Below are positions 35,089 to 44,634 of a stretch of DNA of 64,000 nucleotides, piece after piece. The stretch lies in NCBI GenBank assembly GCA_025782575.1, contig JALGYY010000047.1, positions 78,139-142,138 on the forward strand. Reading direction: 5' to 3'. The notes beneath the pieces were generated by a model, which had not been told where the DNA came from, made no database searches, and was given only the letters and a program-made list of their open reading frames with translations. Numbering within the stretch: position 1 is the stretch's first letter; every line of letters begins with the position of its first letter. A program made the translations under genes and the position numbers. This DNA comes from a bacterium. Lineage in GTDB: Bacteria > Orphanbacterota > Orphanbacteria > Orphanbacterales > Orphanbacteraceae.

Positions 35089-35748
35089 GTGATTTCTCGT
35101 CATTCTCTCAGAGTGTTCCCTCTACTTGCACTGTTCCTTCTATTTTTCCTCGCCCCGCAGATAGAAGCACAGGAAAACGCTCCGCTCAAGATTGAAAGAG
35201 GGGAAGCTGTGTTTGAGGGAAAAGTCTCAGAACACTCCTTCTCCCGCAGCATGACAATCAGTGTGGGGGGCGAGGAATACGAGATGCGGGCGCTCGGTTC
35301 GGGTCTTAGAACTAAGTGGAGATTCAAGGTCTACGAAGCGGTTCTTTATGCCGATCGTTCGGGCGATTTTCACGCAGCCGATCCGGCTGCCGTGGCCCGG
35401 CCGGGAGTTGCCAAGAGAATCGAGATGCATTTTCTTCGGGGCGTCGGTGCGGAGAAGATCAGGAACGCATGGAAAGACGGACTGAATAAGACGATCGACA
35501 AAGAACTCGAGGGGACGCTTGACGAAGAGAGAGCGGCGTTCGGCGAGTACTTTCAGGATGAGCTGAAGAAGCCGGATGTCATCGAGCTCACATGGATTCC
35601 CGGCCAGGGTCTTTTTACGACGACCGGGGGAGATTCATTTGACCCGATCGCCAGTCCCGAGTTCTCCGAGGCGCTCTTTCTCATCTGGCTGGGAGAAGAC
35701 CCGATTTCCGGCGATCTGCGGAAGGATCTCTTTCGCATCAAGGAGTGA
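35089..35748 (+). CDS. Secreted chalcone-isomerase-like protein
   Basis: The GTG at 35089, five bases from GGGGAGG, gives 219 residues; the upstream track extension lacks a signal. A signal peptide is present (LPLLALFLLFFLAPQIEAQE). The mature protein is the chalcone-isomerase-like fold: YEMRALGSGLRTKWRFKVYEAVLYAD, then RIEMHFLRGVGAEKIRNAWKDGLNK and LFLIWLGEDPISGDLRKDLF. Bacterial members are periplasmic and are thought to bind fatty acids or lipids rather than flavonoids, which suits its place between beta-oxidation genes and fadL. A CCCCA-TTCC-TGGGG hairpin spans the Shine-Dalgarno sequence and might limit translation. Confidence 0.86.
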   Translation: MISRHSLRVFPLLALFLLFFLAPQIEAQENAPLKIERGEAVFEGKVSEHSFSRSMTISVGGEEYEMRALGSGLRTKWRFKVYEAVLYADRSGDFHAADPAAVARPGVAKRIEMHFLRGVGAEKIRNAWKDGLNKTIDKELEGTLDEERAAFGEYFQDELKKPDVIELTWIPGQGLFTTTGGDSFDPIASPEFSEALFLIWLGEDPISGDLRKDLFRIKE

Positions 35749-35801
35749 GGGGGGGGTGACGGCCTTTTTCTCTAGGTATGCGATCTTGTTTATGCTAATC
35801 A

Positions 35802-35817
35802 TGGACCCACAGGTCCA
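35802..35817. promoter_or_regulatory. Inverted repeat upstream of fadL
   Basis: TGGACC and GGTCCA flank a 4-base loop (CACA) in the 112-bp gap before fadL. It could be an operator or mRNA hairpin; no T-run follows. It is unlike the FadR box. Confidence 0.3.
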
Positions 35818-35860
35818 CTTCTCTATTCTCAGCTGTCCCGGCTAACGAAAGGAGGTTCCA

Positions 35861-37210
35861 TTGAAGCGAACCCTCTTAAATCATTCGCTCGTTCTGCTGC
35901 TCGCTGCGAGTGTCCTGGTACCGTCAGTTGCCTACCCGGGTGGATTCAATATCTACGAACAGGGGAGCAGGGCTACGGCCCTCGGCGGCGCTTTCACGGC
36001 GACGGCCGACGATCCTTCGGCGCTCTTCTACAATATGGCGGGTACGGCTTTTCTCCGCGAAGGCTGGGCGCTTTCCGTGAACGTCTCCCCCGTCCTTCCA
36101 CGGAACAAGTTCACCCGTGCAATGGGTCGAACGGCAATCGATTTTCCCGGTGATCCGACGGCCGAGACGAAGGATGCCGTGTTCTTTCCCACCGGGATCT
36201 ACGTCACCTACCGGCACGATGACATCTGGTCCGCCGGCTTCTCATTCTCCACGCCATACGGACTCGGTGTGGAGTGGGATAATCAATCGACGTTCTCCGG
36301 AAGAACCGAGAGCGTGAATGCTCAGATCGAGGGGCTCTATTTCTCGCCATCAGTCACTTTCAGCCCCTGGTCGCACCTTGCGATCGCAGGCGGTTTCAGT
36401 CTCGTGAAAACCAGTCTCGAGTTGAACAGCATCCGGACCACGACATTCGGTACGGACAATACGACCTACAATATTGCTGATGTCACGCTTGAAGGAACGA
36501 GCAGGCTCGGTGTGGGACCCAACGCGGCGATAATGTACAGGCCGAGTGATCGCTGGTCATTCGGTGTCAATTATCGCGGCGGCGTGTTGAATGAGTTCCG
36601 GGATGATGACGCTGAATTCGTGCAGCGGACGACCGGAATCGGACCTGTGGATGACGCCGTCGCGGCTGAGCTCGCCTTCCTGAATACGAAGAGTGCCAAT
36701 GCCGATATTGAATTTCCGGCTATCTTGATGACAGGTGCGCGGTATGAGGTGAACGAAGATTTCGGCCTCATGGTCGATTTCATCTGGTTCGACTGGAGTT
36801 CATTCGAGGAGATCAGGCTCGTCTTTTCCGACCCGGACATTGTCGGAGGAGATCCCACTTCCGTGGCGCAGGTCATACGGGAAGACTACAGTGACGGCCA
36901 GCAGTGGAGGTTCGGTGCCGAGTACCGCATTTCTCCGAAGCTTCGGGGAATGGTCGGATTCGCTTATGACAATACGCCCCAGCCGACCGGAAGTGTCAGT
37001 CCGCTTCTCCCGGATGCGAATCGCCTCGACTACAGCTTAGGGCTCACCTGGGAGAAAGAAAATCTCGAGATCACCGCGGGATACATGTTCGTCGACTTTG
37101 ATGAACGGTCAACCGTGGTAGACGGCGTAGGTCAGAGCTTCGAAGGATTCGACGGCACCTACACGGCTCTCGTTCATATCCCGACGATCGGGTTTTCCTA
37201 CTACTTCTAG
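35861..37210 (+). CDS. fadL: OmpP1/FadL-family outer-membrane fatty-acid transporter
   Basis: The TTG start 5 bases after AAAGGAGG gives 449 residues. A signal peptide (LVLLLAASVLVPSVAYPGG) is followed by the FadL N terminus, which is highly typical (GGFNIYEQGSRATALGGAFTATADDPSALFYNMAGTAFL). The remainder is a 14-strand-type barrel ending in HIPTIGFSYYF. It would import long-chain fatty acids or other hydrophobic compounds across the outer membrane. The next gene codes for a GDSL lipoprotein, an arrangement often seen with this FadL class. Together with fadD and fadNAE it forms a complete uptake and degradation route. Confidence 0.93.
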   Translation: MKRTLLNHSLVLLLAASVLVPSVAYPGGFNIYEQGSRATALGGAFTATADDPSALFYNMAGTAFLREGWALSVNVSPVLPRNKFTRAMGRTAIDFPGDPTAETKDAVFFPTGIYVTYRHDDIWSAGFSFSTPYGLGVEWDNQSTFSGRTESVNAQIEGLYFSPSVTFSPWSHLAIAGGFSLVKTSLELNSIRTTTFGTDNTTYNIADVTLEGTSRLGVGPNAAIMYRPSDRWSFGVNYRGGVLNEFRDDDAEFVQRTTGIGPVDDAVAAELAFLNTKSANADIEFPAILMTGARYEVNEDFGLMVDFIWFDWSSFEEIRLVFSDPDIVGGDPTSVAQVIREDYSDGQQWRFGAEYRISPKLRGMVGFAYDNTPQPTGSVSPLLPDANRLDYSLGLTWEKENLEITAGYMFVDFDERSTVVDGVGQSFEGFDGTYTALVHIPTIGFSYYF

Positions 37211-37220
37211 GGGGACTGCC

Positions 37221-38624
37221 ATGCGGCACATGCGAATAAAAGCTTTTGTGGGACTTGTAGCCTGCGTCGGATTGATCGCCGGTTGCTCCCTCGATGAACC
37301 TGCCACGCCGACAGCGAACATGAATCAGCTTACCGAGCGATACGGCGCGCTCGGTAACAGTCTGACAGCCGGATTCATGGGGGGCGCTCTCTTCAATGAC
37401 GGTCAGATGGCCGGGTATCCTTACTTGATCTCCCGTCAGATGGGGATCGAGAAGTTCGAGATGCCCCTTGTCGACCAGCCGGGAATCGGTGCGCCGAACT
37501 CCCTCGGCATTCCCCAGGGAATGTTCTACGTCGATGAGTTTGGAGTGATCACAACAGACAACGTTCTCGATCCCGTCGGGTTGCTTCTGAATTCCCTTCA
37601 TCCTGTCGGGTACGACAATCTGGGAATCCCGGGGGCGACGACCTTCGATCTGGCGAACGCGACCAGCGCCGCCACGAGCCAGTCAGGTGGAAATCTGTTC
37701 TTCGATCTCATCTTGAGAAACTCGGCGCTTCCGCCGTTCAATACGACTCAGCTCGATCAGATGATGGCGCTCGCGCCCGACTATCTCTCGCTCTGGGTCG
37801 GAGCGAACGACGTTCTCGGTGGCGCTGCGGGCGGGAATCCGGTGGCGGGAGTCAATATTACGCCGGGCTCTGTCTGGCCGACTCTTTTTACTCCGATACT
37901 CGACGCGATCGAAATGATCCCTGGCGTTCATGTTGTGCTCGGAAACATTCCGAGTATTCCGTCGGCTCCCTTCTTCACGACCATCCCAGTAGTTGCGGAT
38001 GTGCCGGGAATCGGTTCATTCCGATGGGCCATGGATGAAGACACGGACGATGATCCGGTGATATTCGTTCTGATTACGGCGCCGGTTGCGGACCCGGCTG
38101 AGCAGCCGAATTACATCGCGGAACTCGGCGGAACGAAGTCACTGGGAGGCCAGTACACCCTTACCCAGAGCGAGGTTGATCTCCTCGACGCCACGGTGGA
38201 CGCCATCAACTCCACCATCGCTTCCGAAGCGGCGGCCAGGGGTTGGGGGCTTGCCGATATCCACGCCTTGATGAGTAGTTTGCCTAATGACATGAGTGAT
38301 CCTGCAACATTTGGTAGGCTGAACAGTGTATTTCCGTGGGGCGCGGCGGGCCAGAATGTGTTCAGTGCATTCAGCCTGGACGCGATTCATCCGAGCGAGA
38401 AGGGTTACGCAAGTGTGGCTAACTTCTTCATCGATGCGTTCAACGACACATATGAGATGTCGATTCCGGCGGTCGATGAAGGTGCTGTTACAAACGTGAT
38501 CGGCTTTGCAAACTCGCCCGGTTTTGTGCCCCCTCGTGGCCGGCAGGCCAGTGCGCCGCTTTACAGCGCGGAGGGACGGGATGCATTGATCGGCCTCGTC
38601 GAACTGTTGGGAGCCGATCAATAG
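37221..38624 (+). CDS. SGNH/GDSL-hydrolase-type lipoprotein
   Basis: Protein of 467 residues. The signal ends in a lipobox (VGLIAGCSLDE). The SGNH blocks are readable: block I YGALGNSLTAGFMGG (GNSL with the nucleophilic Ser), a Gly in block II, the Asn of block III in WVGANDVLGGA, and block V DAIHPSEKGYASVANF with the catalytic Asp/His. The order is interrupted by a large insert typical of FadL-linked members. It probably hydrolyses lipid esters at the outer membrane to supply FadL with fatty acids. It follows fadL by 10 bp and ends before a strong terminator. Confidence 0.88.
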   Translation: MRHMRIKAFVGLVACVGLIAGCSLDEPATPTANMNQLTERYGALGNSLTAGFMGGALFNDGQMAGYPYLISRQMGIEKFEMPLVDQPGIGAPNSLGIPQGMFYVDEFGVITTDNVLDPVGLLLNSLHPVGYDNLGIPGATTFDLANATSAATSQSGGNLFFDLILRNSALPPFNTTQLDQMMALAPDYLSLWVGANDVLGGAAGGNPVAGVNITPGSVWPTLFTPILDAIEMIPGVHVVLGNIPSIPSAPFFTTIPVVADVPGIGSFRWAMDEDTDDDPVIFVLITAPVADPAEQPNYIAELGGTKSLGGQYTLTQSEVDLLDATVDAINSTIASEAAARGWGLADIHALMSSLPNDMSDPATFGRLNSVFPWGAAGQNVFSAFSLDAIHPSEKGYASVANFFIDAFNDTYEMSIPAVDEGAVTNVIGFANSPGFVPPRGRQASAPLYSAEGRDALIGLVELLGADQ

Positions 38625-38658
38625 GCTATCGACAATAGAACGTAATTGAATAATATAT

Positions 38659-38691
38659 AAAGGGCTCCGCGCCGGTTGCGCGGAGCCCTTT
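38659..38691. terminator. Strong 14-bp hairpin terminator
   Basis: AAAGGGCTCCGCGC and GCGCGGAGCCCTTT form a perfect 14-bp stem around CGGTT, with A and T tracts at its edges on both strands. It lies between the convergent GDSL-lipoprotein and TPR genes and could work in both directions. Confidence 0.85.
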
Positions 38692-38736
38692 CGATTCGAT
38701 CCTTCCAGCTGACTCTCTCCAGCACTCCTCCTTAGG

Positions 38737-39780
38737 TTAAGGGTTCGTACTCGCGATCTCAGCTTCCCGCTCCGAAGGCGCCCACGCCCCGGCGATCATT
38801 TCGAGATCGATCTCCGGTTCGTTTTCAGCGTCCGCCAGCGCGGAAACCCGAACATAACTGTCGAATGCCTTCTCGTATGTACTGTCCAGTTCGAAGGCAA
38901 GGGCAAAGGACTCCGCGGCGAGAGCAGCATGTCCAGTTCGCTCAAGCGCCACGGCGAGGTTGTTCTGAAAGACGGCGACTCCGTTGTCGATCGAAACCGC
39001 CTTGGCGAGCGGCGGAAGAGCCTCTTCGAACCGCTCCCCCTCGATGTAGATCAGGCCTAGATTATTCAGAGACCAGGCATCCGTCCCGTTCCAGGTGAGG
39101 GCGTTGTGGTAGGCGTCGATCGCCTCTTCGATCAGGCCGAGACTGTGAGCGGCCCGGCCCTGTACGCGATAGGCGTTGCCGTTGGTCGGGTCGAGCTCGA
39201 TCGCAACGCGAATCGGTTCGAGTGCCTCCTCATACTGCTTCTGCTCGATCCGAACTCGGGCGAGGTTTACCATGCTCTTCAGATGACCGGGGTTGATCGT
39301 GAGCGCATCGCCGAGCGCACCGGCCGCCTCTTCCAACCTGTCAGCCTTCCAGAGCGAGAGCCCCCGCATGTAGTGTCCCCATGCGTTGTCAGGCTTCTGG
39401 GCCGTGTAAGTCGTAAAGAGATCGACAGCGTGTTCGTAGTCGGCTTCAAAAAACGCCGCTTCCGCTTCGGTGTATGTAACGGGTGCAGGCGGACCGCTGA
39501 TTTCAGGCGTCTCGATCTCGGCGGGTTCGATTGCGGCGATCTCGCTCTCCTCCGACGCGACAAGCGTGGCGGGAGGGGCGGCCCTCTCCACGCGGGAGGC
39601 GGCGAGAGCGACAGTCTGCCTGCCACTCAGTGATACCGCCTCACTCGCTTCGTCCGAGTCTCCACCGGTCAGTGCGAGACCGAGAGCGATCAGACCCGCC
39701 ACGCCCACCACACTCACGATCGCCGCTCCCAGAAACCCTCTTTCCCTCTCTCGATTCGATTGCCATTCCATCTTCTGCAT
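38737..39780 (-). CDS. Membrane-anchored TPR-repeat protein
   Basis: Protein of 347 residues. The N-terminal anchor lies at about residues 17-38 (LGAAIVSVVGVAGLIALGLALTG). A Glu/Pro/Ala-rich periplasmic linker follows, then at least five TPR units, for example NAWGHYMRGLSLWKADRLEEAAGALGDAL, HLKSMVNLARVRIEQKQYEEALEPIRVAI, GNAYRVQGRAAHSLGLIEEAIDAYHNAL and AWSLNNLGLIYIEGERFEEALPPLAKAV. No enzymatic domain is seen; it is probably an assembly or scaffold protein. The Shine-Dalgarno sequence AAAGGAGAAGG precedes the ATG. It is a single gene transcribed towards the terminator that ends the fatty-acid genes. Confidence 0.84.
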   Translation of the reverse strand: MQKMEWQSNRERERGFLGAAIVSVVGVAGLIALGLALTGGDSDEASEAVSLSGRQTVALAASRVERAAPPATLVASEESEIAAIEPAEIETPEISGPPAPVTYTEAEAAFFEADYEHAVDLFTTYTAQKPDNAWGHYMRGLSLWKADRLEEAAGALGDALTINPGHLKSMVNLARVRIEQKQYEEALEPIRVAIELDPTNGNAYRVQGRAAHSLGLIEEAIDAYHNALTWNGTDAWSLNNLGLIYIEGERFEEALPPLAKAVSIDNGVAVFQNNLAVALERTGHAALAAESFALAFELDSTYEKAFDSYVRVSALADAENEPEIDLEMIAGAWAPSEREAEIASTNP

Positions 39781-40082
39781 GACCTTCTCCTTTCCCTTTC
39801 AGGGGATCGCAACTGCAGGAGTGGTACTGCAAGCACCGGGCCGCAGCGAAGTGTGGGGAGCCGAATCAACGTAATGGAAGGGGCGACGCGAGCTTACGGA
39901 TGATGGCCGGGCGCATCGCTGGAGAGGGCGCCCGACTATCAGGCTTGAATGTGTACCTGCGGACACGAGGGTTTGTGTTCGGCCGGACACGGTAGGTGTG
40001 AGGTTCCCCCGACGTCGCCCCCGGCTTGCCAACCGGTCCGCTTCCTGTCAGTCTGAGCCTGGGACTGTTGGAGGCGGCGACG
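39781..40082. other. 302-bp divergent intergenic region
   Basis: It separates the divergent TPR gene and the PEP-synthase-like gene, so it must hold both promoters. I see a GGGCGC/GCGCCC inverted repeat near 39910-39930 but no good sigma-70 box or RNA gene. Confidence 0.5.
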
Positions 40083-41570
40083 ATGATGAAAGAGAACACA
40101 GAGACATTGGTAGCTAAACTAACACCGATCTTGAACGACCCTTCTTTTCAGGAGCAATTCCCCGGCGTCGATCTCCGAATCGCCCCCTCGATCTCCTTCG
40201 ACAAGAAACCTGCAGGTGAAGAGATCCGGACATTGGCGGAACGATTCAAGGTGCCGGTCCGGCTGATCACCAATGAAACCGAATGGGCTCTTCCGAACGA
40301 CGCGCCTGCGATAGAGGCGCGTGCGGAATCACTGGCTGCAGCCATCGACTCCCTCTGGGGAGAGGTCGAAGCCGCCGCCACCCCGCCTCGCCTGACCATT
40401 CAGGAAATCCCAGGCGCCGTACACGGGGACCGTTACTATCCTCACATCTCCGGACTGCTCCAGAGCGAAAATCATTATCCCGTTTCATACATGAAACCGG
40501 GCGATGGAATCGCGTACACATCTCTCGGCCTCGGTTACGGGAATCGTGCCGGCTTGAAAGCGGTTCGTTTTTCCCCCGCCTATCCTGAGTTGATGCCCGA
40601 CTTCAGCATGCCCCAGGATATCGTCAAGAATTCGCAGCGAATGTTTTTCGGGGTCAACCTGTCAGAGGGCCACTCTCCAGCCACCGCCGCCGGTCCCTCC
40701 GAGTACACCCTCGAAGAGGCGTTCCAGGACGGCACGCTCGCGCCTGTGGGAGGCGTCTATTCAATCGAGAATCAGATGGTCTACCCCGGTGTCTATCGAA
40801 AGGGTGTCAAGGTCGTGACGTTCGCTTCAGTTTTGCGAGGGGGCGATTTTCCTCTCCCCGGAATACTGAAGGGATTGCTGCAGAAGGCGAGGGAAGCAGG
40901 TCTCCCTCCACTCTCAATCGAGTTTTCAGTCATGCTGAAGGAGAGGGGCGACAAAGAGGGAATGCACCGGTTTGTAATCGAGCAGGTCAATTGCCAGCGT
41001 GCGGCGCCGCCGAAATCGGAAGGACCCGATCTCGCCGACCTCCCGGCACTCGGTCCCCGATCGATCTGCACATCTGTCGGCACTCTCGGCGATGGCTCAT
41101 TCCCGAATGTGCGTGACATACTGTGTGTCTGCCCCGACCGGCTCGATCGATCGATGACCCGCGAGATTGCAGATGAAGTGGGCGCGTTCAACGAGCGGCT
41201 TCTCGAAAGTAAGCGCCCCTTCGTGCTGATCGGTTCCGGCCGGTGGGGAACGAGTGACAAGTATCTCGGTATTCCCGTCAACTGGCATCAGATCTCGGGT
41301 GCGTGCATCCAGGTCGAGGCGGGCCTGGATGATTTCAATGTGGACAGTTCCAGAGGAACCCACTTCTTTCGGGAGCTTACTTTTCACCGGATCGGGACGA
41401 TGCACATCAGTCTGGAGAGGGAGGGAGACGAGGTCGACTGGGATTGGCTGCAAAGCAGACCGGTTGAATCAGAAGGGAAGTTCGTCCGTCATCTCATGTT
41501 CAAGATGCCGCTTTCGATCCGAATCGACGGCCTCACCGGCCGGGGAGCGATCCTGAAACCGGTCGACTGA
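40083..41570 (+). CDS. Orphan PEP/pyruvate-dikinase-like C-terminal-domain protein
   Basis: The track ORF opens with a TTG; an ATG at 40083, 8 bases after GGAGG, is a better start and gives 495 residues. The C-terminal third reads like the tail of the large PEP synthase/pyruvate-phosphate-dikinase-like proteins of Bacteroidetes: PFVLIGSGRWGTSDKYLGIPVNWHQIS, then SSRGTHFFRELTFHRIGTMHI, then RIDGLTGRGAILKP. The first 350 residues (YYPHISGLLQSENHYPVSYMKPGDGIAYTSLGLG) could be the nucleotide-binding-linker region. The His-domain and PEP-binding domain are absent. It may be a stand-alone module with a separate partner, or a divergent enzyme. No similar gene lies nearby. Confidence 0.7.
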   Translation: MMKENTETLVAKLTPILNDPSFQEQFPGVDLRIAPSISFDKKPAGEEIRTLAERFKVPVRLITNETEWALPNDAPAIEARAESLAAAIDSLWGEVEAAATPPRLTIQEIPGAVHGDRYYPHISGLLQSENHYPVSYMKPGDGIAYTSLGLGYGNRAGLKAVRFSPAYPELMPDFSMPQDIVKNSQRMFFGVNLSEGHSPATAAGPSEYTLEEAFQDGTLAPVGGVYSIENQMVYPGVYRKGVKVVTFASVLRGGDFPLPGILKGLLQKAREAGLPPLSIEFSVMLKERGDKEGMHRFVIEQVNCQRAAPPKSEGPDLADLPALGPRSICTSVGTLGDGSFPNVRDILCVCPDRLDRSMTREIADEVGAFNERLLESKRPFVLIGSGRWGTSDKYLGIPVNWHQISGACIQVEAGLDDFNVDSSRGTHFFRELTFHRIGTMHISLEREGDEVDWDWLQSRPVESEGKFVRHLMFKMPLSIRIDGLTGRGAILKPVD

Positions 41571-41628
41571 CCAGGGCCGCCGCCCTCACCAATTTCGCCC
41601 CTCTGATCCAGGCTCACCGCCTCGCAAC

Positions 41629-41662
41629 AAAAAACGGTGGAGCGACTTTCATCGCCCCACCG
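41629..41662 (-). terminator. Rho-independent terminator of gdhA
   Basis: On the minus strand a stem CGGTGGGGCGA/TCGCTCCACCG (one mismatch) with a 6-base loop is followed by six T. It lies 41 bp after the gdhA stop codon. On the plus strand it also follows the PEP-synthase-like gene but without a T-run. Confidence 0.8.
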
Positions 41663-41702
41663 CTGAAACTGGAATCGCTTGATTCCTTATTTCCGAACTG
41701 AT

Positions 41703-43082
<1,380 letters not shown>

Positions 43083-43265
43083 CTATACCTGCGGACGTAT
43101 TGCTTATTGCCTAGTGCCACATGCCTAGCGCAATCCAACGGATAAGGTCGATAATTCTACCCTAATCGGCTAGGAAAATCGTACTTTCCGAGGCTAAAAA
43201 GAGCCTATTTCTGCGCATTTCAGAGGGGATCGGCTCCCGAGGGGAGGAGGGGGCGGGAATTTCGA

Positions 43266-44633
43266 TCAGTTTCCCCTTCGGGGACGCTTGATTCCATGGC
43301 GTTTCATGATTTTCAGAAGGCTCGAATGGTCAGCAAGGCCGAGATTCGCGGCCGTTTTCGTAATGTGCCAGTCGTTCCGGTCGAGCGCCTTGAGGACGAT
43401 TTCCCTCTCCGCCGCTCCTCTAAGGGCTGAAAGTGTGCCCGGGGCAGGGGCATTTCTCCCCCCCGTGCCTGTGGAGAGAACCTCGACCGGCACATCACCA
43501 GCTTCGATCACTTTCCCCTCGGATGCGATCATCATCCTTTCGATCATATTCCGGAGCTCCCGGACGTTGTTCCGCCGCCAGTCATATCGCTCGAGAAGCT
43601 TGATCGCCTCTGGCTCGATTTCCTTCCGCGCCATGCCCATCCGTTTGCTCAGTGTTGCCAGAAAATGGGCCGCGAGCAACGGCACGTCCGAAAGGCGCTC
43701 CCGTAAAGAGGGGACGGGGAGTGCGTGGACGTTCAGGCGATAGTAGAGATCCTGCCGGAAGCGGCCCCCCTCGATCTCCACGGATAAGTCTCTGTTTGTC
43801 GCGGCCACGACTCGCGTATCGATCCGGATGGGTTGTTTCCCGCCAAGCCGCATAACGGTATCCTGCTCGAGCACGCGGAGGAGCTTGGCCTGAGCGGCAG
43901 GAGGGAGCTCGCCGATTTCATCCAGAAAAAGTGTGCCCCCTGTCGCGCTCTCGAACGCCCCCCGCCGGATCCTGTCGGCTCCCGTAAACGCCCCTTTCTC
44001 GTGCCCGAAAAGCTCGCTTTCCACAAGACTCTCCGGCAGGGCGGCACTGTTCACGGCCAGGAAAATCCCTTTCCTGCCACTCAGCCTGTGTAGTTCACGT
44101 GCGACCAGTTCTTTGCCGCTTCCACTCTCTCCGGTAATCAGGACAGTACTCGGAACGGGGGCGACCTTCTCGATCGATCGCCTGAGGGCGACCATGATCC
44201 GGCTCTTCCCGAGCAGGGTAGTCGAGCCTCCCAGTTGATCGCGGAGTTCCTCCACCTCGTGGACGAGCCGGCTTTTTTCGAGGGCGTTCTCGACTTCTCG
44301 GACGACCCGCTCGATCGGCTCGGCCTTATCGATAAAGCTGTACGCACCCAGTTTGACAGCCCGGACGCAGCGCTCGTAGTTACCTGTACCTGTATAGACG
44401 ATCACCGGGATTTCGATTCTTCTCTCTTCGAGAGTTTTGAGCACCTCGAAGCCGTCCACCCCGGGCATTTCGAGATCGAGAATCATGCAATCGACGATTT
44501 CCTTTTCCAGAAAGGCAATCGCCTCACCTCCGCCGGAAACGGCGACCGCCTCGTGGCCGCCAAGGCGATGCAGATCGTACGCGTACTGTTCACTGAGCGC
44601 CGGCACGTCTTCGACAATGAGTATGCGCGCCAT
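43266..44633 (-). CDS. NtrC-family sigma-54-dependent response regulator
   Basis: Protein of 455 residues. The N-terminal receiver has Asp-Val in ILIVEDVPALSEQ and the phospho-Asp in DCMILDLEMPGVDGFEVL. The central AAA+ domain has Walker A (GESGSGKELVARELH), GAFTGA (EKGAFTGADRIRRG) for sigma-54 contact, and FLDEIGELPPAAQAKLLRV (Walker B). The C-terminal Fis-type HTH (LDRNDWHITKTAANLGLADHSSLLKIMKRHGIKRP) binds DNA. It lies 1 bp after the histidine kinase gene, its likely phosphodonor. The target promoters would be of sigma-54 type, possibly including its own operon or transport genes elsewhere. Confidence 0.95.
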   Translation of the reverse strand: MARILIVEDVPALSEQYAYDLHRLGGHEAVAVSGGGEAIAFLEKEIVDCMILDLEMPGVDGFEVLKTLEERRIEIPVIVYTGTGNYERCVRAVKLGAYSFIDKAEPIERVVREVENALEKSRLVHEVEELRDQLGGSTTLLGKSRIMVALRRSIEKVAPVPSTVLITGESGSGKELVARELHRLSGRKGIFLAVNSAALPESLVESELFGHEKGAFTGADRIRRGAFESATGGTLFLDEIGELPPAAQAKLLRVLEQDTVMRLGGKQPIRIDTRVVAATNRDLSVEIEGGRFRQDLYYRLNVHALPVPSLRERLSDVPLLAAHFLATLSKRMGMARKEIEPEAIKLLERYDWRRNNVRELRNMIERMMIASEGKVIEAGDVPVEVLSTGTGGRNAPAPGTLSALRGAAEREIVLKALDRNDWHITKTAANLGLADHSSLLKIMKRHGIKRPRRGN

Positions 44634-44634
44634 A

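Noticed and set aside
43190-43220. Hairpin AGGCT/AGCCT downstream of the NtrC-type gene as a terminator
   Set aside because: Only 5 bp of stem and no T-run in the right place.
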